Origin: Pelecanus crispus
Taxonomy: Eukaryota > Chordata > Aves > Pelecaniformes > Pelecanidae
Assembly: GCF_030463565.1 (NCBI RefSeq)
Contig: NC_134643.1
Coordinates: forward strand, 124,292,309 to 124,356,308
Reading direction: 5' to 3'
Length of the DNA stretch: 64,000 nucleotides
The translations under genes were made by a program, and so were the position numbers. The notes under the pieces were generated by a model. That model was given only the letters and a program-made list of their open reading frames with translations. It did no database searches and was not told the origin of the DNA. Positions 38,408 through 51,490 of the stretch are shown in pieces (within the stretch, counting starts at the first letter, position 1; the number at the start of each line of letters is the position of its first letter).

Positions 38408-41400
38408 ACCCTGAAGCTGAACAAAAGATTATAAGGTTTAAATCAAGTTGGTTTAAGTAACATGGATTAAGAACATTAAGAGCACTGTATTTAGTTACTC
38501 GTTATTTTTGACATTGCAGTCCTGATAAAATGAAAATAGGATTGATTACGAGGCAAAATAGAATATGACATACAGCCCCAAAATAACCCGCAGGCTTTGA
38601 AACACACTGTTTGAATTGAAGTAAGAAATTATTTAAAATGCAAAGACTATTGCTTATTAGCTCCATGGGGCATGTTTATTCTGATATAAATGCTGTATGC
38701 CAAATTGACCTAATCCATTTCCAGTATAATCCCCTGTCAAGAAAAGTTCTAAATGGCAGTCGTGATATTTTCTGGGGTCCTGTCATTCTGTTATCAGATT
38801 TCCCCTCTGTAATCAGAAAAGTGCCGTTTTGTCAGTCAGGAAAAAAATTGACCTTGATTAAAAACTATGATTTAATTTAATGACACATTAAAACATGCAT
38901 TACTGCTACCTTTTTTTCGTCACCACAATATTAAAATCTTATTTCTACAGCTTAGTGCGCTTGAATCTATGATTTTAATATAACTGACCTACTGTTGATT
39001 CCCATCTAGTGGGGTTTGGATGTGTATCTTACTACCTTGATATTTCTTTTAAATTGATGCTCAGGAAGACTTCAGTTACTAATTTTCATAAGCATGTTTA
39101 TGTTATGTACAATTTAGACACATTTATTCCAACACGGTTATTCTTCTAGCAAAAACTGCTTTTTCAGTACAGTTTATTTCATTCAGAGAATTGGCATAAT
39201 CTGTTGTGCTTTTGTTTGCATAAATTGGGTATGCTCAGAGAGTTTGCCAGTACTTCTCTTGCTATACCAGCATTTTTTAATTAGCTGAAGGATTAGCTAT
39301 TTAGCCCCACTATGTTTCAGAGTTATTGTGCTTCAGGTATCTTATCTCTACCCAAAACTGCCACAGTTTCCCCAGAGACAAGGCAAAGGCAGAATCCAAG
39401 ATTCCTGGCCTTCTCTAGACTACTGTTGGTGGTATAGATAAGGGAGACAGTTGTAAGAACCACTTAAAGTGTGTGTCAGATTTTCCTCTTAGTACAATGT
39501 ACTGTCAAACAAAGCAATAGCATTATAAATTGTAAGTCTAGCAAATTAGGATTCCAAATGAATGAACATATTAGAATGGAGGATTTTTTTTAAATTCTCC
39601 ATTTACAAACTAAAAAGTGATCTATTAATTAAATTTACCGAAGGACACAGATTAGAAGAACTAGTTGAAACTGTAAAACCTGGTATAACACATGAAAATT
39701 CAGCTTTTACATTTCACTCATTCATCAATCTCTACATCTTCACTTCCCAACATATGGAACTAAAATACAGACATTTTAAAGGTCTTTCACTTCTCTCACA
39801 AGATATCCTAAAATTATTTGTGCTCCACCTTCATCATTATTCAGTCCGTAGCACAAACAGAAAAGCATCCAAGATCACTTAACAGGTCAGCGATTACGTA
39901 CTCCCTACAATGGTCAAATTATTGTACCTTAAGCCTCAACTTCTTTCTTGTAAGCAGCTCTAGTCTTCATCAATGCTCAACTGAGTTCACTCCCAACATC
40001 TGGAGTTCTGCCCTCATCTCAAGTCCTGAGCAGGGCTTTTCCCCACCTTTTAAGACACCTCTGCGTGCATCTGTGCTGCTATTTTAATCTGTGCTATGAT
40101 GCAAACCAACCTGGTTACTGCTGAATTGCTCAGGCCTTCATTGAGGGTCGCTGGAGTCTGGAGGGATGTGTTGAGGGAACCATCTCCATCCCCTATGAAA
40201 ACAGCGGTTACCACACAATCCCCACACAGCATGGTGCTCCCTCACACACACACTACACTGAAGAGCCATTTGCCTTACACAGATATTGTCACCATTTAAG
40301 GATCCATTACATAAAAGAAACACTCTGCAAGTCATTCCTTGGTAGTCCTTACTTTTCTATTGAGACCATGCTGCCTGTACTTCCTCCTTTACAACTTCTC
40401 TGCCCTGTCCTGCTGGGGCTGTGGTTACTCTTTAGAAAAGCATCAGATGAGACCAGTGCATGCGTGTGGACACAGATGCCCAGCAAGAGCGGGTGTTACT
40501 ATTGTTACAGGGTAGCAATGAGGAACCAATACGCGCAGAACCACGCGGCATGAATGGAGGCCAGCGTCAGTTGCAGCTGGGACTGATCTTCCTGCAGGAA
40601 GGAGAGGTTTTGAGCTGGGGGGATTAGCATCAACAGGTGGGACTATGTGTTGACGCTAAGGATTGGTTATTAACTTCAGACGGAATCTATCTTCAGAAGC
40701 TCTACCTGAAAATGCAGTAACTGCAGCTTGGATGGCCAGCAGAAGTTACCATGTTTTCAGAAGGACAGAGCTTTTGAAGGTCTGTGTCTGGAGTTAATAT
40801 CCAATCTTCAGCATCAACACATCGTCTTCCAGGCACTCGCTCCACTGGTGTGGAGCTTGGTTGTCCTGCCTGTATTCTCACCAGCTGGCAGTACACCAGT
40901 CTGGAGTGGCAAGTGGCTCACTGAGATCTGTGAAAAAAGCCTCCAGCACAAGCGTCAGCAGCATGCCAGAACGCTGCCAGGGTCTAAGTCAATTTTTGGT
41001 TGGTGAAGTCTGCTGAATATCTTGAGAAATGAAAAGCATTGGTTTCAGTGTACTAACAATTTTTCAGGAGTGTTGGTAAAGAACCTTTGGTCAGTAGAAG
41101 CAGCTTTAGATGGCATAATTAATAAAACAAATAACACAAGAGAACAGATACAGCATGGACAGTGGCCATACATACTAACAGAACGACCACACCAATACTG
41201 CATGGCCATCTTATTCCAATTTTCCCGGTAACATGTCCAGACAGAATCTGAACATTTTGAACTTGTCCAGAATTTCCAGACTTACAGCAAACCAAGTGGG
41301 ACAGTAGCTCCATTAAAAATATTCCTAGGCAGAAAAGAGGAGCCGTTTTAGACAAATGCGGGATGTTTGGAAATCCCAGACAAGTGGCCACTGAATAAAT

Positions 41401-41539
41401 GCAGATTGACTACCCAGAATGCAAGCCACAGGTCTGCTGTATCCTAGAAAATTATATTCATACTTTACATGAATGCAATAAAGAGAAGGGGGGGAAAGAT
41501 GATCAAGTATATAGGTTACACAAACAACAAAAGAGATCG

Positions 41540-41682
41540 GAACTTTTCAGCCTGGAAGACATGACCGAGTATATAAACATAGTCTTTAATATCTTGAGTG
41601 GCTTGGAGATGGCGGAGAATGATTGAACATGGAATGAAAATAGTGAGCAGCGAGTTTAAAACAAAAGGAAGCACTTAACTCA
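41540..41682 (+). mobile_element. Ancient CR1/L3-type LINE 3' fragment
   Basis: The sequence follows the older amniote CR1/L3 consensus: ttcagcctggaagacatg, a tataaacatagtc...atcttgagtggcttgg segment, a gaatgattgaac segment, and gtttaaaacaaaaggaagca. It is far more diverged than the CR1 at 44.2 kb, so much older. Its end after 41,682 is lost. Confidence 0.6.
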
Positions 41683-44210
41683 ACTTGTGATTATGCTGTG
41701 ATGTTGTTTAAACTAAGACTTTACCTACTTACAAAAAGTAAATGAAAGATTTTCATAAGAAATATACAAAGATACAGCATCTGGCTCAGAAGTTTCACAT
41801 TGTTGCAGGCTGGGGAAGCATTCTGGGGAAATACTACTAGCTTCTTGCCCTCATCTTTGCTCTCACTACTATCGCAGGCACTATTAGCCAGTGTTGGATG
41901 CAGGATATTAGTTGTATCTTATCTTTGATCCTGCATGAAACAGCCCTTTTAGTGTTCATAAATGGGCTACATCCTGGATGCTTCAGATGTAGATTTAACA
42001 ACATAAGCAAGTGCTGTTACAAATCTACATCTCTGAAACAGAAAGAAGTATCTTAAGAGAAGTGTGTTCTTTAAAACAGTAGAACAGACACTGTTATTAG
42101 AAAAATATAATCAGATAAGGGATGACAGTCTTAGCAAAGGCTGTTAGAAATATCAAAATAAATAATCTTGCACATCTGCTGAGGTCTGACAACATTGTAT
42201 TGGCCTAAACTGATTCAATTTCTCAGTCTCTGCTACACATTCCACTTGGTTTCCCTTGTATTGTCAAATTCCATTTTCAAATTAAGATAATATTACTGTA
42301 CTATTGACCTGACTGGTAATATGTAACTACATTCATTAGAGGAAGCCAAAACTGTATTATCCTGATTAAATAAATAAAACCTGATTATCCATCAGGTCAG
42401 CATTTTTTTTTGTCAAATAACCGACTGTCTTTTCATGTTACAAGGTCAACACACCCTTATTTGCACACTTAAATAAAATGTGCATTGTGATCCCCTACGA
42501 GTTTGTTAATAATTAAGAGAAGACTAAAAGTAATGTACTAAAAGTAATACAGCATCTCTGTTATTCAACTGCAGTTAAGTTTCAGTTCTGGTTTGTTACT
42601 TCATCTGTGATTTGACCTTGTTAAGTTTTCAGTGACCTTAGAATAATCCGTCATTTACAGGAAGAAGGTAACAAAGCATCCCCAAAGAACAAGTTTATCG
42701 TGAGCTTACTACTTCAAAGACAGGACTAGAAACATAGCATTTCACAGATTAAATTGTTGGCTCAGGATCTCTGTTCCACAGAACTTCCCTTAGTAGTTCA
42801 ACAGCTATAATATTTCCAGCAAAATGCCACCTTTCAATTTCCATTGTCTAAAATTATGATAGTAAAAGACAAATTAATGTTCCACTGGTACATGAATGCT
42901 GGAGAGGTATCTAGACATCGTCTGCAATTTTATATTTCTGCTGCATGTATTCACATGAAAAATCAAAATTAAGGTATGATCATAATTCTATTTCTAAGCT
43001 CTTTTAAGACAAGCTCCAAGGGAAGCATATCCTCGCATGACATTAAAGTTTGTTGAGTGTTCTTTCTAAATATGATGCAGTAATAATTTGGATTAAGAGA
43101 AAAAGAACTATCATGGGAACAATTTTTTTTCTAAGCTACATTTATATCGAGAGAATAACAATAGTAGCGGGACTAAATTGCCACAACTGAGAAAAGGCAA
43201 TCTTCACGATAGCTGTTTTATGAGTTCGACACAAAATCCATCCGATTCACTGAAACAGCTACCATTTAATTACGCTCCATAGAATCATGCTTTCCAGACT
43301 GGATTAATCTATCAGCTGCTTTTAGCAAAAGGCTCAGAATTAAGTTGATACATAAACTGCACAGCATACAAACAAAATTTACTTTGGCAATCTCTCTGTA
43401 CGGAAACTGGTAGAACAAGACTAAATGCTTCCAAACCTTTCTCCTCAGAATACAGTTCAATTCATGAATAGAGGGAGAGATACAAAAAACTCCATTCACC
43501 TCAGTTGTTCTAGAGCTGACTGGAAATCTAACAGTACAGCAGCAAGCAGGACTTTGCATTAAACGTCTTAGCCACTCAGAGTCAAGTGCCCATGGAAAAG
43601 GTGCATTATGGAACAAAATGTATTTACACAAAATCATTTATTAACTATTCTGTTTGTAAGTCAGAAATACTTTATCATTTACACCCACAAATGAAACTGA
43701 AGTCCACAGAAACTGCTTGGTAAAGAAAGCAAGTATTCAAAAAGTCTTTTGAAAAACAGTTTTAGTGGTGAGTTTCTCATTGTATCTGTAGGTGGGAGCT
43801 TCGGCATGAATGTGAATTAAGTATTAGAGAAACACTCTATTAGGGCAAAGACTCTATAGCTTCTTATCACTCATAAAACTGAATTGCTACAGATAAGAGC
43901 CAAGACATTCATTTGTTACACTCTCCCGGGACAGAAGGCTGGAACAGGGGAGAAAAGGAAGAATACTTGAACACTACTTAGACTGTCTCACCATTACCTC
44001 CATTCTCATACTTAATTTTTGTCAGAGATGGTAAGTTCACTGTTTCTACAGTTATGATCTCTTCTCTTCATTAAGGTATCTTTTTGGCCTAACTTTGCCC
44101 AATTTAACTTACAGCATCTTAAGGTCCGCTAAAAAGAACAACAAAACCTGTTAGTATTACTTTACCACTATCTTGCCTTGTATATGCTTTCCTTGCCCTT
44201 GGTGGCAGAG

Positions 44211-44690
44211 TTGTATTTTTACATTGAGGTGCTGGAGCATGTCCGGAGAAGGGCAACAAAGCTGGTGAAGGGTCTGGAGCACAGGCCTTATGCGGAGCGG
44301 CTGAGGGAACTGGGGTTGTTTAGCCTGGAGAAGAGGAGGCTGAGGGGAGACCTTATCGCTCTCTACAACTGCCTGAAAGGAGGTTGTAGTGAGGTGGGTG
44401 TTGGGCTCTTCTCCCAAGTAGTTAGCGATAGGACGAGAGGAAATGGGCTCAAGCTGCATCAGGGGAGGTTTAGATTGGATATTAGGAGAAATTTCTTCAC
44501 GGAAGGAGTGGTCAAGCATTGGAACAGGCTGCCCAGAGAGGTGGTGGAGTCACCATCCCTGGAAGTGTTAAAAAAATGGGTAGACATGGCATTTTGGGAC
44601 ATGGTTTAGTAGGCATGGTGGTGTTGGGTTGATGGTTGGACTGGTGATCTTAGGGATCCTTTCCAACCTTAATGATTCCTAGTTTTTACT
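44211..44690 (+). mobile_element. CR1 LINE, 5'-truncated, 3' end
   Basis: This is the classic avian CR1 3' region. An open frame from about 44,220 encodes the C-terminus of the reverse-transcriptase protein, with [58 protein letters not shown] and [10 protein letters not shown]. The 3' UTR follows with gttgatggttggactgg and cctttccaacctt. The element is 5'-truncated as usual. The frame is intact over about 125 codons, so it is moderately young, but it cannot move on its own. Confidence 0.93.
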
Positions 44691-44756
44691 TTCATTAAAA
44701 AATAATCCAGCCACCATACCAGGAAATATGAAATTATTACTCTACCCTTAACTGGT

Positions 44757-44860
44757 TTAGGGGTGGACTTGGTAGTGTTAGGTTAATGGTTGGACTGGAT
44801 GATCTTAAAAGTCTTTTCCAACCTAAACGATTCTATGACTTGCATGACTCTAATCCCAAA
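44757..44860 (+). mobile_element. Second CR1 LINE 3' tail
   Basis: A short CR1 end lies in the same orientation, about 70 bp after the first. It contains taggttaatggttggactgg, atgatctt, cttttccaacctaaacg and the terminal octamer-like attctatg. It is a separate subfamily or insertion from the neighbour, as its 3' sequence is closer to consensus. Confidence 0.88.
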
Positions 44861-47800
44861 GTTTTTCTTTTAATACTTCTCAATTTGAACATAATCTGTG
44901 TTGTTCCTACCCTTCCCTTCAGAGCGAAGATGGAAAGAAGAGAGACAGACTCTACCACCTTTACACAAATTTGGGAACCACAGCTGTATTATTTCTTATG
45001 GCATGCAACCTTTTCATTTGAAACAGTGCAACTTTGTTGGTCTTTTATGACATGTTTACACACTCATTCATTCAAATACCATTTGGGGGGAACCTGTCTT
45101 ACAAGATTACATTTAGAGCAAGATGTGTAAAACACCATCAGTCTGCAATATGGTAAAAACTGCAGAAGAACCCTAGAAGGTGCACTAGAAAGCAGGGCTG
45201 AAGTTTCATCATTTGCTTTATCTCAGCAGGGACAATGCAGTTGGTCTAACTCTACTAGTTACTACTGGTTGTGCAGTAACAATACGCCATCAATAAGTCG
45301 GAAGGGTGAAAACAGGGGCAAATTTAGGTTTTTGCCTTTATTTATTTTTTTTCCTTAATCTCTGAGAAGAATGGATACCTGATAGCTAGTCTTTGAACAG
45401 GTATGTTTTGTAAAGAAAGGCACTACTGGCAACACAGTTCAATCATTTCAGGTTTTTTTCTGCATAGTATCTAAGGCAAAATCTACATAAATCCCACTAA
45501 ACTATAGCTGTAAGTGTGCTGTATAATTACGAAAGGCAGAATCCTCTTCTCTTAGCTGGCAGGGTTGCATATCTTTTCCTTAATCACAGTCATAGGTAAG
45601 ACCATGAAATGATGGATCCCAAACACCTGCAATATCCTACAATATATTGATTAGCCCCTATATACTGTGTTACCTGGTTTTATTTTGATCACAGAGGCAA
45701 TTTCTGAAGCGTCAAACATTGCTCCTAAGTTGAAGAAAAGGTCACTACAGTGCCTTTGAAGCACCGCTGCACAGTAGTGACAGAAAAGCAAAGATTGAGT
45801 TTCATGCCTGCAAGTTTTACTTAAACAAATGGCTCCAGTTTGCCTACTCACTTAGGTGCCTCTGTTAGTTTTCCCATAATTGTGAGGTCTGCACTTAAAT
45901 GAAACGGCAGATTCATCACTGATACAATCTTTGTCCAAGGTTTACAGTCCTTTAATTTGTGTGCTTTCAGGGCTTGAGGGCATTTTCCAGTAGCTTTTCT
46001 TTATCCTGAAGGGATTTGGGTATCCTTAACAGGGGACTGAATTAATCCTTACATCAAACGATACCAGAAACATGGCCTTCAATTGTTGTCAATTTAGAAT
46101 TAAAAACGGAATTGCTTTCTCAGAAAGCAAGAAGAACATAGAACACAGGCAGAAATTACACAGAAAAAAAAAAAAAGATTAGTCAATACTTTAGTGTCTA
46201 CAATGTGATTAGAGAATTGACAAAAGCATAAATACATTTTCATGTCTGTTGACCATAAAATCTTGAATTCACCCTATATACGGGTGTCTGAGCATGTAAA
46301 TTAAAATTAATAGAAGGGCAAAATCGTGGCAGGAGGGGGAAATAATAGCAACTGGGGGCAAACTAAAAAACAAAACTTCACTAAGAACTCTGCAACTATC
46401 AAACAAAAATACATTGTACTAATTTACAGTCATTAGGCTTAGCTACAAATACTCATTCTTATGAAATGCCCCCAAACAATATACCTAAAGTCTACTATTT
46501 CAGAGTGAAATGTTGAAAAGCATTTTTTCGTTCATTAAGAAGGTATTTTTCTCCTACCTATAATACCTAGCATGTTTTTTTTAATTCAAATGCAGGCGAA
46601 AAAACCAGCATGCTAAAGGTTAAAGGACCAAGAAATGACAAATTTCATATTCATACTAGATTGATTGTTACCATGCCCTAAGACTTCCCACAGCAACTGA
46701 TGGTTGTTTTGACTGATTTCTAAAGAACTGGCCTAAGATTCTTCACACAAATTTTCAAAAATTTCTTATTGTCTTTTAATGAAATCGTGATGTTTTTAAC
46801 TAAATTCTCTGCTGGCCAGAAGTTAGCTTACAGACCTAACAAACAGTAATGGGGCTCTATCCACTGGTCTTTATAGCCAAACTAAATAACCTTGACTACT
46901 GAAGATAAATGGATTAAAACCAGTAATAACTGGGTTTGTGACTTTTGGAAGAAAGGAAATAAAAATGTGTCTCTGCTCAGCAATACATACATGAAAGAAA
47001 ATTCACTGTTTAAGAAACATCTGAACCATTGCCATAACAAGTTACCCTGCTCTGTGCTATAACCTAGACTGTAAGATGGAGCTGCTGGTTCCTGTATTTC
47101 CAGAAATTTCCTTGAACCCAGTCTTCAGTATTCTTAAGAATGGTTAAAAAAGTATGTTATTTCAAGACTTGTTTCAGAAAATCTTCACAACCCACCTTCC
47201 TTATTTCTGGTAATCTTGGTATTTTAATAAGCCCATCAATCTGGGGAAAAAAAAAACCAAACACAATACAGTTTGCTCACTAAAGAATTGTGTAAAGACA
47301 AATGGACCACTATACACCTTTATTCACCCAGGACAAATATCACAGAACCACAGAAAAACAGCTAACTTTAAACAAGTAAATATTAGCTGCATTTTATTAA
47401 TATTTACAAATGAAAACCGTATATTTACAATGGAAACACTTCAAATTAACATAACTTGTAAAAAAAAAGATCCTCAAGCACTTGACTAGCGGAACACAAT
47501 TTGTCTCCCTGAATTCAAAGGGAAACAGAAGTAAGCTATGTCCAAAAGCTATTTCTTTCACTCTCAGAGGGAAATTACAAGCAGAAATCTACAAGTAATA
47601 GAACGCTATTTTAAACTCACAAGAATGGTTAAATAAATTAATGAGGCTTAATTTCATACCAATGCAGGTTATTAAGGCGTACACATAATAATGAAATAAA
47701 GCCATCTCAATGAAACGTGTTAACTTCAATTTAGTTAGAAACTCAGGAAAAAAAAAAAAAGCTTTGTTCTACAAGCAGAAAGTGTTGGGGTTTTTTTAGC

Positions 47801-47870
47801 TTGGAGAGGTTTTGATTTTCCTTATGTAACACTTTTATTAATCCTTTATTCAAACAGATCTTAATAATGA

Positions 47871-48001
47871 CTATATACTATTGCAGATTCCTTTTTCAGG
47901 AAGGAAAAACATTCTGTTTACTTCACTGATGGGAATATCCCTCAATGCTGGAATTGCTTCTTCTTGAAATGTCTTCTGTTGCTGTTTTTTTGCATAGTTA
48001 T
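47871..48001 (-). CDS. PIGP: PIGP coding exon 4 (terminal)
   Basis: The exon encodes [20 protein letters not shown] then [18 protein letters not shown], ending ICNSI with a TAG stop at 47871-47873. Human keeps the block up to MFFL and then ends AAKELYTKN, so the last residues are divergent. AATAAA signals on the minus strand lie close after the stop (47845-47850, 47834-47839) and further on (47393-47398). Confidence 0.93.
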
Positions 48002-49437
48002 CTACAGGAGACAATGAGAACATTCCACATATTAAAGACTTATTTTTCTTTCAAGAAATGTTACATAATGCAACACTGTATAGATTTAGCTACTGTAAGT
48101 GATGCTGAAAACCCCATCTTGCTGAGGTATAATGAGATGGTCACCAGAAATGTTTTACATCAACATATATCAGCAGAGCCCTTGAAGAAATCAACCCTAC
48201 CCTCCTGCTGAAATCACCATCTGTGACTTTGCTTGGTTTAAGGTGCTGCATGACATTAAACTGTAACTACCCAAAGATAAAAAGAACGAACAAACCAACC
48301 AACCACCCCCCAGTGAACAGCTCAGTCTGTAGTTTGAACACTTTTTACTAGGATTTCCACTGAGAGATGCTGCCGGCCCTCCCTTTATCTTGGCTGTTTG
48401 CTCCTGTCACTACACAGCACCATTCCTAGAACAGCATAAACGTTTTTGCAGGTGCACTTTGAACACAATTATGGAACTGCTCCCTCTGAAAAAGAAAATT
48501 TTCAAATACAGTTTTTTTTCAAACAGAGTAGGTCCCCCATCCCACCTGCCATACAGCCACACAAACTCTTGTGTTGACACCAAATGAGAGGGTGACATGA
48601 GAGTGTGAATGAGTAGCCAGAACACGGGGATGACTACATGGCACTTCTTGACAGAAGCACTGGAGTAATGCATTTGAACCACAGCCTTGACAGACTTTTT
48701 TCCTTAGCAGTTCAGTGTAATGTAATACTATGTACGTAGTTTGTTAAAACAATGCAACATCAGCAGTCTTAGCAATAGGCAACTTTCTTGCCAAATTTTA
48801 CAGTCGGCATTTTTTCTAACGAAATTGGCCACCTGCAAATAGTGGTGGAATTCCTCATGTGGAGGAAGATGCAGCTGCCTGGAGAATATTGTGAATGCCT
48901 AGAACAGGTCTGCGTGGCAGGAGTAAAGGCGACACAAAAGTTGAGAGAAAAACAGTAACAGCTTTTTTTAGACAGGGAATTACTAACGTATCTGATCAGG
49001 TCTCAATCCTGAGTGTCCTCCTTTGCACCACCTTGACTCTGCATGCCTTCCCACTTCTGCCCCTGCCAGGTAGATACTCCTGCTCTTCTTCCCATGGCAC
49101 TCTTCACCGGTTCCTAACACAAGGTATGCACCTGGGAGAGCTTTATACGCCTAACCCCTGTCCCTCTAACGTTGCCTGTTTTACTAACAAAGTACACTTT
49201 ACTAGTTGGAAACCACTGCCATAAGATAGCAAAGAGGAAACAGTCAGGCTTGTGGCTACCCTTTCGCTCTAGTACTTCAGTACTTCCAAGAACTCCTTTT
49301 CTAGATCAGAATATTTAAATGCTTAAAATTTGATTTATATTATATATGGCAACATACATATTTACAGAAATTATCAGTTAAGTATCAAAATTAAAAAAAA
49401 AAACCCAAACCAAAAAAACCCACACCAATAAAATTAC
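48002..49437 (-). other. PIGP: PIGP intron 3
   Basis: This 1.44-kb intron has A/C-rich simple sequence near 48,280-48,310 and 49,394-49,430. No repeat family or exon was recognised. Confidence 0.8.
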
Positions 49438-49556
49438 CTGTAATGGTATGTGTGGAGTTAAGTGGAGCTGTACTCATCATGTTAATACCAAAGAGTAATA
49501 TATAACCAATTCCTATGGCAACCAGTAGGTACGCTGGCAAAGCAACTGCCCAGTAC
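49438..49556 (-). CDS. PIGP: PIGP coding exon 3
   Basis: This 119-bp exon encodes [20 protein letters not shown] then [19 protein letters not shown]. It is membrane helix 2 plus the start of the tail, nearly identical to human. Confidence 0.97.
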
Positions 49557-50076
49557 CTGAGGGAAAAGATTTTAAAATTTACATATCATAACAACAAGTG
49601 CCTAATGATATAACAGTTTTAATGTAGTGGTTGTATCCAGCACAAACTTAGCCACGCAGAAAAGAAACAGCACCTCTGAATATGCACCCTGGTCCCTCCC
49701 ATGAAGATTACTGACTACAGAGTCACTGTAGCTAGTTTGGTATAAATTGTCAAATAGACTCCTTACAGAAGGTTCTTTTTTAATTACAGTTTAACATTTA
49801 CTGTATTTTCATCAACAAACTTCCTGGAAACAAAATAACAAATTTATCATAAAACATTCAAATACTATTTCTTTCATTACACAATGAGAAATTTTCACCA
49901 TAGCTACTTATCTACACAAAATAATGCTTCACAAAGATTACAGTCCTTTACCATCAGGAAAAACTGGATTAAGTACAAGACCACTATTTAAAAACACATT
50001 TTGTTATTTGAAAATAATTAAGGGTATCCTATACTCACACATATTCAGGCTAAAGAGTTCAACTGGCTGAACTTAC
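49557..50076 (-). other. PIGP: PIGP intron 2
   Basis: This 520-bp AT-rich intron has consensus ends. Nothing was seen in it. Confidence 0.85.
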
Positions 50077-50149
50077 TTTTGAGGCCAGTACGTTAGTCCC
50101 AATGAGAACAGCCAAGTCTCAGGAACATATGCCCAGATAAGGTACAACA
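50077..50149 (-). CDS. PIGP: PIGP coding exon 2
   Basis: This 73-bp exon encodes LYLIWAYVPETWLFSLGLTY then WPQ and part of the Lys codon, with acceptor TTTGTGCAG and donor GTAAGT. It holds the end of helix 1 and the loop. Confidence 0.96.
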
Positions 50150-51408
50150 CTGCACAAAAGAATTAAGAAGTCATAATAGTACAACTGATACTGTTCTAGA
50201 CTTCCTAAGTTTTAGAACAATATTTCCCTACTGATACATCATACTGAGACAGTATTTTGCTTTTACACTATTTAAACCAAAATAGCTCTGCTATAGAATC
50301 TGCTTCTCAGACACAAAACCTGCTCAATATGGGGGCAATGTTTTATAGCTGGTTATATGATATCATTTTTATATTTGCTTTAACATTTAGTTTCTGATTT
50401 CCTATGTAGACAAGAATTTCTTGCATGTTGAACTGCAGAACAAAAAAACCTTCAGTAAAAGGATACCAAATGACACCGAATGCAGAAAATATTCAAGCAG
50501 AAAATGATCACACAGTGGGTCATTTGACGGAAAGAAAAGTCGGTAGAATTGCAGTGCTTGGATGGAACTGCTCAGAAGGAGTTACTGGAAATACTTTCCG
50601 ATTCTTGGCAAGTTAATAATTTTCATGCCAACAAAACCAATACTGAGAAATTTTGCTCCCTAACAACAAACCCGGAGTAAGGTTTAACAAAACTTGAGGG
50701 CAACAGGTTAAAAGCCAATGACACAAGTTACCCAACTGCAGTGGCTTCCTGTGAGAAGAACAGAAACCAACTGGACTTTCGTTTCTACCTACTTTCTAAG
50801 GGTGAGAAAAGCTTACAGTAGGATCCTGGTTTATTATTTGACTACAGTGTATTTGCAGCACCTTTACTTGTGTTGAAAAACTGTTCTCGCCCTCTCAAGC
50901 CTTGATCCTCTGTGGGCACGCAAGATATCCCCAGTGAAATGCTAAAGCACCTGCCACACCAGCAAAGAAATGCTGGTATAACCCTAATAATTTTACACTG
51001 CAGTTGACCAGACTTTTTTTTTTTTTAATTCAGTATTGAGTGGGGAAGGTTGCGCTACTACTATCTACAATGGTTACTGAATAGTGACAGTGTATACAAT
51101 TCAAATAAGTTACTAAAACGAGAATGCAGAGAATTTTTAAAATTATTTGGCTCTGTAATACTATTAAAGACTCCATAATAACGTTAAAGACAGACAAGAC
51201 GTGAGGAAATCACAAAAGGCAGTGGCAGATCTCTGCAACAACTGACAGGTCTGGCAAGTAATGCTCACTTAGTCCGTCCCCATACGCCCTTGCAATGGGC
51301 AGTTTAATACAATTTTGACGCTCTTCAGACGGCCGTGTCCGAATTACATTTGTCTTGGCGAGCGAGCTAACACTTTTCAGTGAAGTACTCGGTACCCAGC
51401 GTACTTAC
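50150..51408 (-). other. PIGP: PIGP intron 1
   Basis: This 1.26-kb intron is AT-rich and becomes GC-rich toward the promoter. Nothing was recognised in it. Confidence 0.8.
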
Positions 51409-51490
51409 TAAAGCCAAACCGCGATCCTAAAAAAAGAGCAAATCCATATATTGCCCTTTCCGGCAGCGGGGCTGGGGAGTTTTCAACCAT
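51409..51490 (-). CDS. PIGP: PIGP coding exon 1
   Basis: It encodes [20 protein letters not shown] and then LGSRFGF, ending one base into a codon at a GTAAGT donor. Human reads [20 protein letters not shown]. The ATG has a good context (agtATGG) and lies at the edge of the CpG island. It carries the first half of membrane helix 1. Confidence 0.95.

Larger units (their letters stand above)
38408..47870. other. RIPPLY3-PIGP convergent intergenic region
   Basis: This 9.5-kb stretch lies between two converging 3' ends and includes both 3' UTRs. It holds an ancient CR1/L3-type fragment (41.54-41.68 kb) and two younger CR1 3' ends (44.2-44.86 kb). A less AT-rich part at 39.9-41.4 kb has several open frames of 60-106 codons without recognisable domains. 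No gene or RNA was supported. Confidence 0.7.
47871..51490 (-). other. PIGP: PIGP gene, complete coding region (GPI-GlcNAc transferase subunit P)
   Basis: PIGP is a small two-pass membrane subunit of the ER enzyme complex (with PIGA, PIGC, PIGH, PIGQ, PIGY and DPM2) that moves GlcNAc from UDP-GlcNAc to phosphatidylinositol, the first step of GPI-anchor synthesis. Four coding exons (51409-51490, 50077-50149, 49438-49556, 47871-48001) join in frame to 134 residues, the same length as the short human isoform. Membrane segments are at about residues 13-36 and 54-79; between them lies LGLTYWPQKYW, the family signature. The cytosolic tail includes [11 protein letters not shown] and SEVNRMFFL. The last nine or so residues differ from the mammalian end. 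The gene is head to head with TTC3, as in human. Confidence 0.97.

Noticed and set aside
41022-41231. 69-codon frame with a faint look of a retroviral surface-protein piece
   Set aside because: The likeness rests on a few residues only and no LTR or other viral part lies near, so no call was made.
43266-43637. 123-codon minus-strand open frame
   Set aside because: It has no domain or splice support and lies in AT-rich intergenic DNA downstream of PIGP.
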